Part shown: piece by piece, positions 44,450 to 53,712 of the stretch | How the letters are laid out: every line of letters begins with the position of its first letter | Position numbering within the stretch: position 1 is the first letter of the stretch | Translations under genes and position numbers: made by a program | Notes under the pieces: generated by a model | What the model saw: the letters and a program-made list of their open reading frames with translations, nothing else | Told to the model about the DNA's origin: nothing | Database searches by the model: none | Source: Ralstonia soli | GTDB taxonomy: Bacteria; Pseudomonadota; Gammaproteobacteria; Burkholderiales; Burkholderiaceae | Length of the DNA: 64,000 bases | Direction of reading: 5' to 3' | Assembly (NCBI RefSeq): GCF_023955655.1 | Contig: NZ_JAMXHT010000004.1 | Span: forward strand, 496,001-560,000

Positions 44450-45586
44450 TTACCGCGTGGTCTTCATCAGTCCGTCGCGGGTGAAGCGTTTGACCTTCTC
44501 TTCGTCAAGCGTGATACCAAGACCCGGACCATTCGGCACGGTGAGCTGGAAATCGCTGTAGTCGAGTGGCTCGGTCAGAATCTCTTCGGTGATGAGTAGC
44601 GGTCCGAACAGCTCGGTACCCCATTGCAGATTCGCGAAGGTCGCGAACAGATGCGCCGAAGCCACCGTGCTGAACGCGCCTTCAAGCATCGTGCCGCCGT
44701 ACAGCTCGATGCCGGCCGCGTCCGCAATCGCCGCGACACGCTGCGCGGCGAACAGGCCGCCGCTCTGCTCGATCTTGATCGCAAAGACATCGGCGCCGCC
44801 CTGCTTCGCAATCTCGAATGCACTTTGCGGGCCCTGCAGAACTTCATCGGCCATCAGCGCGATGGGGAAGCGGCGCATGAGGCGCGCCAGCGCCGCCACC
44901 GATGCCACCGGCTGCTCGACCAACTCGCAGCCCGCGTCGGCCAGCGCGGGAATCGCCCATGCAGCCTGTGTTTCGCTCCATGCCATGTTCACATCTACGC
45001 GTACAACCGCGTTGTCCCCCAGCGCTTTCTTGATATTGGCCACGTGCTGGATGTCGACCTTGGGGGCTTTGGCACCAATCTTCAGCTTGAAGATGTTGTG
45101 ACGGCGCACATCGAGCATGTGTTGCGCTTCGTCGATGTCCTTCGCAGTGTCGCCAGACGCAAGCGTCCACGCCACCTGCAGGCGATCACGGCGGCGGCCG
45201 CCAAGCAACTCGCTCACCGTCACACCGAGGCGCTTGCCGTGCGCATCGAGCAGCGCCGTTTCCAATGCGCTCTTTGCAAAGTGATTGACTTTCACCAGCT
45301 TGTCCAGATGCGCCATCAGCGCCCGAATGCGTGTGGCATCCCGGCCGATCATGGCGGGCGCGAAGTAGCTGTCGATCGCGATTTTCATCGCTTCGGGGCT
45401 TTCCGGGCCGTAGGCCATGCCGGCAATCGTGGTGCCTTCCCCGATGCCGACAACGCCATCGCTGCAGTACACCTTCACCAGCATCAGCGTTTGACCATGC
45501 ATCGTGGCCACCGAAAGCTTGTGGGGCCGAATGGTCGGCAAATCCACTAGGCTGGTTTCGATACGTTCAATCGTCGCGTGGTTCAT
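44450..45586 (-). CDS. catB: Muconate cycloisomerase
   Basis: A 378-residue enolase-superfamily enzyme turning cis,cis-muconate into muconolactone with Mn2+. The base lysines are in IFKLKIGAK (K-x-K, about 168-170) and the opposite lysine in FAIKIEQSGGL. Metal ligands are Asp in VRVDVNMAW, Glu in ELVEQPVAS and Asp in ALMADEVLQ. The N-terminus (IERIETSLVDLPTIRPHKLS) matches CatB. It is transcribed 142 bases after the MFS gene and 27 bases before catC. Confidence 0.95.
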   Translation of the reverse strand: MNHATIERIETSLVDLPTIRPHKLSVATMHGQTLMLVKVYCSDGVVGIGEGTTIAGMAYGPESPEAMKIAIDSYFAPAMIGRDATRIRALMAHLDKLVKVNHFAKSALETALLDAHGKRLGVTVSELLGGRRRDRLQVAWTLASGDTAKDIDEAQHMLDVRRHNIFKLKIGAKAPKVDIQHVANIKKALGDNAVVRVDVNMAWSETQAAWAIPALADAGCELVEQPVASVAALARLMRRFPIALMADEVLQGPQSAFEIAKQGGADVFAIKIEQSGGLFAAQRVAAIADAAGIELYGGTMLEGAFSTVASAHLFATFANLQWGTELFGPLLITEEILTEPLDYSDFQLTVPNGPGLGITLDEEKVKRFTRDGLMKTTR

Positions 45587-45728
45587 TTCGCCTACTGCTT
45601 AATCAGATTGGGTTGGCTCATTTATCTATTTGTGGCATCCCTAGATGGCCGCATGCTTCAACGCGTCAGGAATAGACCGCCGCGAGAAGTCCGCAAGACG
45701 GCGTACCCTGTCGCGTTGCATCTTTTAC

Positions 45729-47096
45729 TTACGTGTTGGCTTTGGCCGGTTGGCCTACATCGGCAAGGCTCACACTGACGCCTGTTGGCATGGCTGATCG
45801 AGCGTGATTGATCAGCAGTACTGCCACTGCAGCCACCAGGCCCGGTACTGCGATGGCAATGAAGTTCTGCTCCAGAGGCAAACCCATGGCGACCAGGACC
45901 CCAATCACGATGGGTGCGAGAATTGCACCACCTCTGCCCACGCCAAGAGCCCAGCCAATCCCGGTGGCACGACAACCCACCGGATAGAACTGCCCCACAT
46001 AGGCACACCCGACGATTTGTGTGCCAATCGTGGTCGCGCCTGCCAAGCCCACCAGCAGATACAACCAGCCCGTTGGCATGGGATGCCCAAGCAGCGTGAT
46101 AGAAACCGCCGCGAGTACGTACATGCAAATCAGGACGTGCTTGATATGGAACCTGTCGGCAAGCCATCCGCCGCCGATCGCACCAACCATGCCGCCAAAG
46201 TTCAGCACCAGTACGAAAGCCAGTGCAGATCCGAGGCTATAGCCAGCGTTAGCCATCAGCTTGGTGAGCCAGGAACTGAGGGCGTACACCATGAACAAGC
46301 ACATGAAGCAGGACAGCCAGAACATCAACGTGCTACGAGTTCGGCCCTGCTGGAAAAGCTGGTTCACGGGCGCACTCGGCGTTGCAATGCCGGTATCACT
46401 CAGGACGAATTTATCGTCAGTGCTGGCCCGGTAGCTTGCGTCGATACGGCCCATAAGCCGCTTCAGCTCGTCAGTCTTCCCACGGCGGATCAGATACGGC
46501 ATCGATTCCGGCATCGACTTCAGGATGAATGGAATCAGCAGAACCGGCAGGCCTGCAGCAAGGAAGACGGACTGCCAGCCATAGCTTTCAATCAGGCCTT
46601 TGCCCAGCACCGCGGCCAGCATGCCTCCAATGGAGTAGCCGCTGAACATGAACGTCACCATCGTGCTGCGTACGCGCCCTGGCGCGTATTCGGTCATCTG
46701 CGCGATCACATTCGGCATGACGCCGCCAATGCCGATGCCAGCCAGGAAGCGTGCTGCTCCGAACTGCATCGGACTGCTGCACAGGCCAGCGACAGCGGTA
46801 AATACACTGAACAGCGCAATGCAGATGGCGATGGTCCAGCGCCTACCGATCGTTTCAGCAAGCGTGCCCATCAGGATATTGCCGACCATCATCCCGACAA
46901 GCGCCGTACTGACGAGAACGCCTGCCTGCCTTGGGTCCACCTGAAGCTCTTTCATGATGGACGGCAATGCAATGCCTGCCACCGCGAGGTCATAGCCGTC
47001 GAAAATAATGATGACGGCGCACCAGATCAAAACACCGTAGTGAAAGGCTCGCAGCCTTGCCTCGCTGGCCATCTTTTGAATGTCGATTTCCCGCAT
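45729..47096 (-). CDS. MFS aromatic acid transporter (AAHS family)
   Basis: A 455-residue major facilitator with 12 predicted helices. DGYDLAVAGIALPSIMKE in helix 1, and MVGNILMGTLAETIGRRWTI with the G-x-x-x-D/E-x-x-G-R-[KR] loop, match the aromatic acid:H+ symporters (PcaK, BenK, VanK). GGAGGAGAC precedes the ATG. The operon position between andAa and catB makes anthranilate the probable cargo, though benzoate or salicylate are possible from sequence alone. Confidence 0.88.
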   Translation of the reverse strand: MREIDIQKMASEARLRAFHYGVLIWCAVIIIFDGYDLAVAGIALPSIMKELQVDPRQAGVLVSTALVGMMVGNILMGTLAETIGRRWTIAICIALFSVFTAVAGLCSSPMQFGAARFLAGIGIGGVMPNVIAQMTEYAPGRVRSTMVTFMFSGYSIGGMLAAVLGKGLIESYGWQSVFLAAGLPVLLIPFILKSMPESMPYLIRRGKTDELKRLMGRIDASYRASTDDKFVLSDTGIATPSAPVNQLFQQGRTRSTLMFWLSCFMCLFMVYALSSWLTKLMANAGYSLGSALAFVLVLNFGGMVGAIGGGWLADRFHIKHVLICMYVLAAVSITLLGHPMPTGWLYLLVGLAGATTIGTQIVGCAYVGQFYPVGCRATGIGWALGVGRGGAILAPIVIGVLVAMGLPLEQNFIAIAVPGLVAAVAVLLINHARSAMPTGVSVSLADVGQPAKANT

Positions 47097-47159
47097 GTCT
47101 CCTCCTGTTTATAGTTTTTGCGGCTTACTGGAGTGAATCCCCAGCCGCGGTAGCCACGC

Positions 47160-48383
47160 TCATAGCTTCGCCAGCGCCACTTCCGGATTGGCGAGATCCT
47201 CTCCCCTGACTTGCGTTCGCCGCTCAATCAACCGCTTGGCAAAACGCAAATCGCGCGCGGCGTTGCTACCCAAAGCGGCGATCAAGCGGTCGCCTTCCAG
47301 GTAAAAGCAGACGAAGCTGCCCGCGGCAGGATTACCGCGCATCACCATCTGATGCGCAGGCATTGGGATGCCATAGATTTGCAGGTTCGTACCGTATTGA
47401 TCCGACCAGAACCACGGCAGCGGGTCATACTCCAGGTGCTGCCCCAGTGCAGACTTGGCCGCGGCAATCCCTTGCTCTTGAGCGTTCTGCCATGACTCCA
47501 GCCGCAATCTCCGACCAGCCCAGCTATTACGCGCAACGGCAACATCACCTGCAGCGAAGATGTGTGGGTCCGATGTCCGGCATTGGGCGTCGACTAGCAC
47601 ACCACCGTCGCACTCGAGCCCTGCGGTGCGCGCCAGTTCATCGTTGGGAATCAGACCAATGCCAACCACTGCAACATCGCTGCGGATTGCTTGCCCATCT
47701 GACAACACGACGTCGAGCCCGCCTGCGTCATCCGATGAGAAGCTCGTCACCGCCGCACCCAGACGCACCTCGACACCATGCGCGGCATGAAGCTCCAGCA
47801 AGTACGCTGACAACGCTTCAGGTACGCTTCGTTCGCACAATCTCTGCGCCGTCTCGAGCACCGTGACTGCAGCACCAAGCTTGCGCGCGGTCGCAGCAAC
47901 CTCAAGCCCGATCCAGCCGCCACCAATCACTGCGACGCGCGCGCCTGGCCGTAAAACAGGAGCAAGCCGTACCGTGTCATCAATGGTGCGCAGCAGATGG
48001 ACTCCCGGCAGATCGCTCCCCGGAACCATCAGCGCGCGAGCGCGTCCGCCGGTGCAAATGATCAATTTTTCATAGGGAATCACCCGACCATCGGCTAGCA
48101 CCACCCGGCTGCCGCGTCGGTCAATCTCCACTGCGCGGGTGTTTCCCAGCCATTCCACTGAAAGCTCGGCGAGTGCTGCGGAGTCAAGAATGTGCAGGCT
48201 CTCGGCTTGCGCCTCCCCTGCCAAGATCCCCTTGGAAAGCGGTGGGCGCTCGTACGGAGGGTGAGCTTCATCGCCGATCAAAACCAGACGGCCTTTGAAG
48301 CCTTCCTGTCGCAGGGTGCGCGCCGCCCAAGCGCCAGCCTGTCCCGCTCCGAGTACGACAATGGTGCTTACGTTGGTGTCCAT
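47160..48383 (-). CDS. andAa: Anthranilate 1,2-dioxygenase, ferredoxin reductase component
   Basis: A 407-residue FAD/NAD reductase of the BphA4/AndAa type. FAD motif IVVLGAGQAGAWAARTLRQE (about 8-27), PPYERPPLSKGIL, a NAD-binding VAVIGGGWIGLEVAATARKL (about 149) and IFAAGDVAVA near the C-terminus are in order, with a reductase C-terminal domain. It moves electrons from NADH to the Rieske ferredoxin encoded 14 bases upstream. The order alpha, beta, ferredoxin, reductase equals andAcAdAbAa of Burkholderia. Confidence 0.9.
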   Translation of the reverse strand: MDTNVSTIVVLGAGQAGAWAARTLRQEGFKGRLVLIGDEAHPPYERPPLSKGILAGEAQAESLHILDSAALAELSVEWLGNTRAVEIDRRGSRVVLADGRVIPYEKLIICTGGRARALMVPGSDLPGVHLLRTIDDTVRLAPVLRPGARVAVIGGGWIGLEVAATARKLGAAVTVLETAQRLCERSVPEALSAYLLELHAAHGVEVRLGAAVTSFSSDDAGGLDVVLSDGQAIRSDVAVVGIGLIPNDELARTAGLECDGGVLVDAQCRTSDPHIFAAGDVAVARNSWAGRRLRLESWQNAQEQGIAAAKSALGQHLEYDPLPWFWSDQYGTNLQIYGIPMPAHQMVMRGNPAAGSFVCFYLEGDRLIAALGSNAARDLRFAKRLIERRTQVRGEDLANPEVALAKL

Positions 48384-48397
48384 GGTGCTGCGAGCCT

Positions 48398-48730
48398 TCA
48401 GGACGAAGCCACCACGGCGGGCAACATGAGGATCTGAACCCGTCCGTCCTTCACCTGCACCGGATAAGTCTGGACAGGCGTCACGCAGGGAGCCTTGCGT
48501 GGCTCGCCGGTGCGCAGGTCAAACAGCCCCTGGTGCAGCGGGCACTCAACGCAGCCGTCTTCGACAAACCCTTCGGACAGCGGAACGCGCTCGTGTGTAC
48601 ACAGGTCATGCAGCGCGAATAGCTCTTCGCCAACGCGGAAAACCGCAATCGCGACGCCGGCCACCTCAACGGCACGCGGTTCGTCTTCAATAAAATCGTC
48701 GGTGCTGCCGACATCATGCCAATAGCTCAT
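48398..48730 (-). CDS. andAb: Anthranilate 1,2-dioxygenase, Rieske ferredoxin component
   Basis: A 110-residue Rieske ferredoxin. The [2Fe-2S] ligands are in HDLCTHERVPLSEG (C-x-H) and VECPLHQGLFDL (C-x-x-H). AGGAGTCACTCAG before the ATG at 48730 (MSYWHDVGSTDDF) decides the start over a longer frame. It transfers electrons from AndAa to the oxygenase. A separate Rieske ferredoxin distinguishes this three-component AndA system from the two-component AntABC type. Confidence 0.92.
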   Translation of the reverse strand: MSYWHDVGSTDDFIEDEPRAVEVAGVAIAVFRVGEELFALHDLCTHERVPLSEGFVEDGCVECPLHQGLFDLRTGEPRKAPCVTPVQTYPVQVKDGRVQILMLPAVVASS

Positions 48731-48741
48731 CTGAGTGACTC

Positions 48742-49218
48742 CTAGATCGGCGTTGCGAGAAGCGTTTGGACCCTGGAGGTGTCGTAGATGACCCGCTTTT
48801 CCTTGAAGTACCACCCCCCACCACACTTGACGACCGTGTCGCGGTAAACGCCTGCCTGGTACACGACCGAATCCCCTGCCGCACCGGTGTTGACAACGAT
48901 GTAGCTCGACACCGTTCGTACCTCTGCAGCGCTCTCGGATTCGATCACGAGCCCCCCGAGGGCGTGCCGATAGCCGTGGGCTTCATAAATGTTGGCGTGG
49001 CGCAGTGCAACGATGCGATCGCGCATCATCTTCTGGTTACGGCAGTGGATGATCGGCGCAGGCAGGCCGCGGTCCGCGTTCTCACGCGAGATGATTGTGT
49101 AGGTGCCGTCCTCGGTGAAAAACTCTGGCCACGTCTCAAGCAGATTGTTGTCGATGGCGTGCACGTAGCGGTTTTGCAGCGCGCTCATTTCCATCCAGAG
49201 CTGCAGGTTATTGTTCAT
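48742..49218 (-). CDS. andAd: Anthranilate 1,2-dioxygenase, small oxygenase subunit
   Basis: A 158-residue ring-hydroxylating dioxygenase beta subunit of the NTF2-like fold. NLQLWMEMSALQNRYVHAID at the start, then FFTEDGTYTIISREN and MRDRIVALRHANIYEAHGYR, and YQAGVYRDTVVKCGGGWYFK near the end are conserved. The ATG lies next to the stop of the alpha subunit gene (1 base between). The subunit has a structural role in the alpha3beta3 oxygenase. Confidence 0.92.
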   Translation of the reverse strand: MNNNLQLWMEMSALQNRYVHAIDNNLLETWPEFFTEDGTYTIISRENADRGLPAPIIHCRNQKMMRDRIVALRHANIYEAHGYRHALGGLVIESESAAEVRTVSSYIVVNTGAAGDSVVYQAGVYRDTVVKCGGGWYFKEKRVIYDTSRVQTLLATPI

Positions 49219-49219
49219 C

Positions 49220-50497
49220 TCAGTACCCCATCGCGCGCTGATAACCCGCCCAGAAGCGGCGAATCAGGTTTTCGGTGATATTGCTGTTGGTCTGTTCAGG
49301 CGAATCCAGGCCCATGCCCATGTAAGAAGTCTTATCACCGTCGCGGACAGTGCCTCGCTGCACCAACTCGGTCGCCTCGGTGTCTTCCATCGAGATGTAG
49401 CCCGCTGGCCCCACCAAGTTGGCTTGCAAAAGACGTAGCTCCCGCAGTTCGGGCGTGTCATCCTCGTAGCCAAAGAAATGGAACACCAACTCGAAATTGT
49501 TTGGCCCCTTGGGTAAGAGTTGACGCGCGACCAACGTGTTGTGGATCTGCTGGATAACCAGCTGCGGGAATATCGGCTGAATGTGGTTGGTGCAGTCTTC
49601 TTCGAATTCGGAGACTTGACCCAGCACATACGGATCCTGCAGCTCGAAGCCATCCTGCATCGATCGGATCTTTTGGTCCGTGTATGCCGCGGCCGTATTT
49701 GCCTCCACCTTGGGCTTGGTCACGGTGATGAGGCTGTGCAAACCGTGCGTCGCATCCGGGATGGACCGAGCGCTCATGCCGACGCGGAAGATGTTGAACG
49801 TCGTGTGGAACAGGTGAAGCAGGCTCGCGTGATACGGGTCTTTGACGTTCTCGAAGTAAAGCTTCCAGTTCGACTTCGAGTACTGGCGCGTACATCCGAG
49901 GTAGACGATGGGCTTGTGGAAGACGCGGTCCACCCATGGGCGCATCTCAGGGCCAATGTAGTCAGCCAGTGCGGGCGCCTCATCGCTGAACGTGGCGAAC
50001 AAAAGGCCCCGGTACTCTTCGACCCGAAGTTTCTGCAGGCCGTGCTGCGATGGGTCGAATGCCTTGGCCATGCCGGACAGCATGATCGTTCCCTGCTTTT
50101 GCCCTCGCCGGAACGGCACGCCTTGCAAGTCGCCTTCGCACGAGTAGTTCCACTGGTGATAGACGCAGGTATGCGAGGCAGCGTTGCCATGCTTTTCGCG
50201 GCAAACCATCGCGCCGCGATGTGCACAGCGATTGACCCAGCAAGCAAACCCGCTGGCGGTGCGGGTAACCACCACCGGCGTGTCACCGACAAACGTGCTT
50301 TTGAAATCGTGGAGATTCGGGATCTCACAAGCCAGCGCCACAAAGCTCCAGTGTGGCCCGCGATAGATGCGTTCTTGTTCGCGCTCGTACACCTCTTGCG
50401 AACTGAAGACACTGTAGGGAACGCACGAGCCGTCGGGCTGTGGAAATGAAACCAGCCGATCGCTGGTGCCGGTGGCCACCGTTGAGGAGCTTGACAT
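49220..50497 (-). CDS. andAc: Anthranilate 1,2-dioxygenase, large (Rieske) oxygenase subunit
   Basis: A 425-residue oxygenase subunit converting anthranilate to catechol, CO2 and ammonia. The Rieske centre is C-x-H in NRCAHRGAMVCRE and C-x-x-H in SHTCVYHQWNYSCEG. The mononuclear iron site is in ENVKDPYHASLLHLFHTTFN, with Asp bridging and two His. The start at 50497 (MSSSSTVATGTSD) follows GGAGACAGCC; the frame extends upstream to 50629 but the added part crosses the repeat array and is not family-like. The four and genes plus catBCA give anthranilate to 3-oxoadipate enol-lactone. Confidence 0.92.
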   Translation of the reverse strand: MSSSSTVATGTSDRLVSFPQPDGSCVPYSVFSSQEVYEREQERIYRGPHWSFVALACEIPNLHDFKSTFVGDTPVVVTRTASGFACWVNRCAHRGAMVCREKHGNAASHTCVYHQWNYSCEGDLQGVPFRRGQKQGTIMLSGMAKAFDPSQHGLQKLRVEEYRGLLFATFSDEAPALADYIGPEMRPWVDRVFHKPIVYLGCTRQYSKSNWKLYFENVKDPYHASLLHLFHTTFNIFRVGMSARSIPDATHGLHSLITVTKPKVEANTAAAYTDQKIRSMQDGFELQDPYVLGQVSEFEEDCTNHIQPIFPQLVIQQIHNTLVARQLLPKGPNNFELVFHFFGYEDDTPELRELRLLQANLVGPAGYISMEDTEATELVQRGTVRDGDKTSYMGMGLDSPEQTNSNITENLIRRFWAGYQRAMGY

Positions 50498-50566
50498 GGC
50501 TGTCTCCGCAGAATTTATGGGTATTGGGAATGGACCGAGTGTAGGAATCCATTGCTCCATGGGACT

Positions 50567-50671
50567 ATCCGGAAATGGTGGATTCGCGCGGAGCAGTGAT
50601 CCGGTTTTGGCGAATACCGTGCCGGCCATCCGGAATTGGAAAGGGAGCGGATCCGGGCAATCCGGTTCCGG
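50567..50671. repeat. Array 1: four 12-bp direct repeats upstream of andAc
   Basis: Four copies of ATCCGGNNNNGG on the plus strand start at 50567 (ATCCGGAAATGG), 50599 (ATCCGGTTTTGG), 50628 (ATCCGGAATTGG) and 50660 (ATCCGGTTCCGG). Start-to-start distances are 32, 29 and 32 bases, about three helical turns each, so all lie on one DNA face. The array ends 69 bases from the andAc start. Position and geometry suggest binding sites of the AraC-type regulator encoded divergently at 51163. Confidence 0.8.
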
Positions 50672-50822
50672 AAATACGGCGGGTCTTGTAGCGGAGTCGG
50701 TGCGGCGGCAACACCGGAACGGGTAGAAGTGCGAGCCGGCTCACAGTGCAGCCGCGATCGCGAAGAGCTGGCATGGGGCAGTGCAGTCCGGGAAATCGCT
50801 CAGCGTCACCGGGCCGGCCTCT

Positions 50823-50927
50823 ATCCGGAAACCGTGAGCTTGCGCTGACGGAAAATCCGTTTCTTGCGATGCGTAGCGGGACTATCCTAAAGTGGCAACG
50901 GTTCCCCCGGCGCCTATCCGGTTCTGG
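50823..50927. repeat. Array 2: second set of four repeats with the same spacing
   Basis: Four units start at 50823 (ATCCGGAAACCG), 50855 (ATCCGTTTCTTG), 50884 (ATCCTAAAGTGG) and 50916 (ATCCGGTTCTGG). Distances are again 32, 29 and 32 bases, the same as array 1, and the arrays are offset by exactly 256 bases. The array ends 235 bases before the andR start. Units are more diverged than in array 1. The 151 bases between arrays hold only weak matches (for example near 50786). Confidence 0.75.
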
Positions 50928-51162
50928 CAAATCTGCGTTGCATCACCACCGAGCCTTACCTCTACCAGGGAGCGCTGTGGCAAGATCAATCGCATAAGAG
51001 GGGCGGCGATCCCTCGCCAACGAACTGGATCTATACAGCAGCCTGGAATGGAGGGCGTTCCCGCCATCGTGCACGCACCGTGCGATGCAGCGAACGGGAC
51101 ACGACTGCGCAGAGACGCAAGCACCACATTCACACTGCCGCAGGCCAGAATGGAGACAAACC

Positions 51163-52173
51163 ATGCCGCTCTCGCCGCGGGCCCCCGTCCTGACAGCCCT
51201 ATATAGGAATCCGCTTTTCCGCTCCGATGTCCGCGTCGAAGCGCATGAACAAGTCGCACTCGAACTTGCCGACCATGTGCTCCGCTGGAAAGCTGGCGTG
51301 CCCGACGCCGCGATGTTCAAAGGCCAGCTGAACCGCCTGAGAATCTACGCCCTGCGCTATGGCGCAGAGGTGGAAGTCTCTGCGCGCCCCTTCGATAATT
51401 TTGCGCTGGTACATACCTCGCTGGGCGGTGGCGCCGAGATTGAATGCGACGGCCATCGGCTTTGGGTCGCGGAAGGGCGCACGGCTGTACTCGCGCCGAA
51501 AGAACGCATCCGCCTGCGCTGGAGCCCGGGGAACCAGCAAATGATCGTCAAGGTTCCCCACAGCCTGCTGCACGAGGCGATCGCACGCGAAGAAACGCCC
51601 ATGAAGCTGGTACCAGGCTTCCTCATGCCGCGCGCGTTGGAAATGCAGTGGGAGTTGCTCGCCCATTCGCTGCTCAACCTGCTCTCCCCTGCTGGAACGC
51701 CGGAGGCACATTCCAAATGGGTGGATCAATTCGAACGGCATCTGGCGTCGTTCTTACTATTGCACCAGCCCGAAGACGCTGTGCAAACCGCCATGTCTCT
51801 CGTGCACGCTGCTTTGCCAAGCGAGTCAGACAACACGCATTCCAATCGCGGCGCGCGGCAGATGGATGCAGTCATCGCCTATATCGAGTCTCACCTTTGC
51901 GCACCTGTCTCGCTGGAGGATCTCGCCAGGGTCGCCTGTGTGAGCTCCCGCACGCTGAATACGCTATGCCGCCGCTACGCCGGAATCGCTCCGATGGAAC
52001 TGTTGCGTAACGCACGGCTCGACGCTGTCCGCTCACGCCTATTGCTCGACCCCAGCGCGAGCATTACCGAGACCGCGTTGGCATATGGGTTCGGGCATCT
52101 TGGCCGCTTCGCAGCCTATTACGCGGCGCGCTTCAACGAACTGCCGAGCGACACCCAGAGGCGCCGGGACTAG
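51163..52173 (+). CDS. andR: AraC/XylS-family activator of anthranilate dioxygenase genes
   Basis: A 336-residue regulator. The N-terminal AraC-binding-like domain (about residues 15-200) includes FDNFALVHTSLGGGAEIECD. The C-terminal double HTH (about 228-330) includes PVSLEDLARVACVSSRTLNT, LCRRYAGIAPMELLRNARLD and TETALAYGFGHLGRFAAYYA. The start at 51163 follows TGGAGACAAACC. Divergent placement upstream of andAc matches AndR of the Burkholderia anthranilate system, an anthranilate-responsive activator. The repeat arrays in the 665-base gap are its probable targets. Confidence 0.88.
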   Translation: MPLSPRAPVLTALYRNPLFRSDVRVEAHEQVALELADHVLRWKAGVPDAAMFKGQLNRLRIYALRYGAEVEVSARPFDNFALVHTSLGGGAEIECDGHRLWVAEGRTAVLAPKERIRLRWSPGNQQMIVKVPHSLLHEAIAREETPMKLVPGFLMPRALEMQWELLAHSLLNLLSPAGTPEAHSKWVDQFERHLASFLLLHQPEDAVQTAMSLVHAALPSESDNTHSNRGARQMDAVIAYIESHLCAPVSLEDLARVACVSSRTLNTLCRRYAGIAPMELLRNARLDAVRSRLLLDPSASITETALAYGFGHLGRFAAYYAARFNELPSDTQRRRD

Positions 52174-52361
52174 AAGAGCCGCGGCCGTTTGCGGGTTGCG
52201 CTGATTCCTTCTTGACGCAGCTCCAGCTGCCTTCGCATCGCCCGAGAGGGTGAATCGGTCGCTTGGCGACTCATCAGCAAATACTTCATCGCCGCAGAAA
52301 ATTTGCTCATTTAGTTTAAGTGTCAACTATTTATAAATAAAGCATACAAGCTGCGCGCTCG

Positions 52362-52388
52362 GAAAACCAGAACACGATCCTGGTTTTC
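52362..52388. promoter_or_regulatory. Inverted repeat and AT-rich palindrome upstream of porin gene
   Basis: GAAAACCAG (52362-52370) and CTGGTTTTC (52380-52388) form a perfect 9-base inverted repeat with a 9-base loop, 95 bases before the porin start. A 12-base perfect palindrome TATTTATAAATA lies at 52328-52339 in the same 309-base gap. The gap has no gene. Either could be an operator for substrate-induced porin expression; the protein that binds is unknown. Confidence 0.4.
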
Positions 52389-52482
52389 GGCGAGTCATTC
52401 ACGACGTCAGAGGCCACATCACTGGCACAGCGTCGTCGTCACAACTCATCGCAAACAACAAGACTTTTATTGGGGAATCAGG

Positions 52483-53583
52483 GTGAAAAATCACCAACAT
52501 TTCATTTGCGCTACCGCATTGATTGGAACGATCGTCGGAGCTGCGTCATCTTCGGCGCATGCACAGAGCAAGGTCGAAATTACCGGACTTCTTGATGCCG
52601 GAGTCGGCTACGTCAGCAATGTCGGTGGCAACAACAGTTATCGCGCCAATCCGGGAATCTTCAGACCCAACGCATTGATTTTCCGTGGAGAAGAAGATCT
52701 CGGTGGTGGCAACAAGGCACTGTTTTATCTTGGCTCGCTTTTCAGCATCCAAAGCGGCACAGTCTTTGGCGGACCCGGCAGTCTTTTCTCGCGCGAGTCC
52801 TATGTCGGCCTATCTAACCAGTATGGCAAGCTGACCTTCGGGAACCAGCGTGACTTCATGTTCGACACCCTGACGCTGAACAAGTACCCGGCCAGTTTTG
52901 CTGCCGGCTCCTATGCGGCGCATCAGGGGCCATTCCCCAGCTTTACCGTCCCCTATTCCCCACAGGCAGCGTTTGACTTCGACCGCGTGAATGGCGAGGC
53001 CATCGCCAATACCGTCAAATTCAAGAGTGTCGACTTCAATGGTCTGACGTTCGGTGCGATGTACGGGTTTGGCGAGACGGCCGGTAGCGTTGGCAAATCG
53101 AGTTCGACCAGCTTCGGTGTCAACTACGATGCCGGCCCAGTCGGTATTGGGGCCGCCTATACGATGTCAAAGGCGCCATCCATTAACAACGGCAACGACG
53201 GCATCCGAAACGTCGGGATCGGCGCCCGTTACGAGACAGGCAAGTTCTTGATTTCGGCTTTAACGACGTTCACGCGCAATACAGCGACGGGCGCCCTTAT
53301 CAATGCCAACGATATCAGCGTGGGATACAGCTTTACCCCGGCCTGGACGCTGTCGACGATCTATACGTACATGCGTGGTAACGAGCGGCTGAACAGCGTT
53401 CACGCCAATCAGCTGACGTCGATGCTCAGCTACCGCTTCTCCAAGCGGACCATGGTGTATGTGGACGCAGCGTGGCAATTGGCGTCGGGTCGCGCCGCTT
53501 ACGCTCAGGTTAACGCCTCGCCTGGCGCCTCGAACAATGCCCGGCAGTTCATCAGCACCTTCAGCATGCAACACACGTTCTAA
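52483..53583 (+). CDS. Gram-negative trimeric porin (OpcP/Omp32-like)
   Basis: A 366-residue outer-membrane porin starting with GTG at 52483. The signal peptide is about residues 1-27 (TALIGTIVGAASSSAHAQSK). The mature part begins VEITGLLDAGVGYVSNVGGN and has alternating strands, the L3-type segment GGPGSLFSRESYVGLSNQYG and KLTFGNQRDF. It ends in Phe (MQHTF), the BAM recognition residue. It precedes the Tat-exported amidohydrolase on the same strand and could admit that enzyme's substrate, but porins of this type are usually broad. Confidence 0.92.
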   Translation: MKNHQHFICATALIGTIVGAASSSAHAQSKVEITGLLDAGVGYVSNVGGNNSYRANPGIFRPNALIFRGEEDLGGGNKALFYLGSLFSIQSGTVFGGPGSLFSRESYVGLSNQYGKLTFGNQRDFMFDTLTLNKYPASFAAGSYAAHQGPFPSFTVPYSPQAAFDFDRVNGEAIANTVKFKSVDFNGLTFGAMYGFGETAGSVGKSSSTSFGVNYDAGPVGIGAAYTMSKAPSINNGNDGIRNVGIGARYETGKFLISALTTFTRNTATGALINANDISVGYSFTPAWTLSTIYTYMRGNERLNSVHANQLTSMLSYRFSKRTMVYVDAAWQLASGRAAYAQVNASPGASNNARQFISTFSMQHTF

Positions 53584-53592
53584 CTCCAGCGC

Positions 53593-53612
53593 GCGCCGGC
53601 GATGACCGGCGC
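53593..53612 (+). terminator. Stem-loop after porin gene
   Basis: GCGCCGG (53593-53599) and CCGGCGC (53606-53612) pair around CGATGA, 9 bases after the stop. No U-tract follows. It probably stabilises or ends the porin transcript. Confidence 0.4.
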
Positions 53613-53712
53613 CGTCTGAACGCGCCGCCCCGGAAAAGGCGCGGGACGGACAAACGCGAACACAGACCCAATCGCGCTTTGGCGCGCATCTACTTTGAAA
53701 AACGGACTACCG

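Noticed and set aside
50498-50629. Upstream extension of the andAc reading frame (44 extra codons)
   Set aside because: The extension runs through repeat array 1, is not family-like, and a good ribosome-binding site lies before the ATG at 50497.
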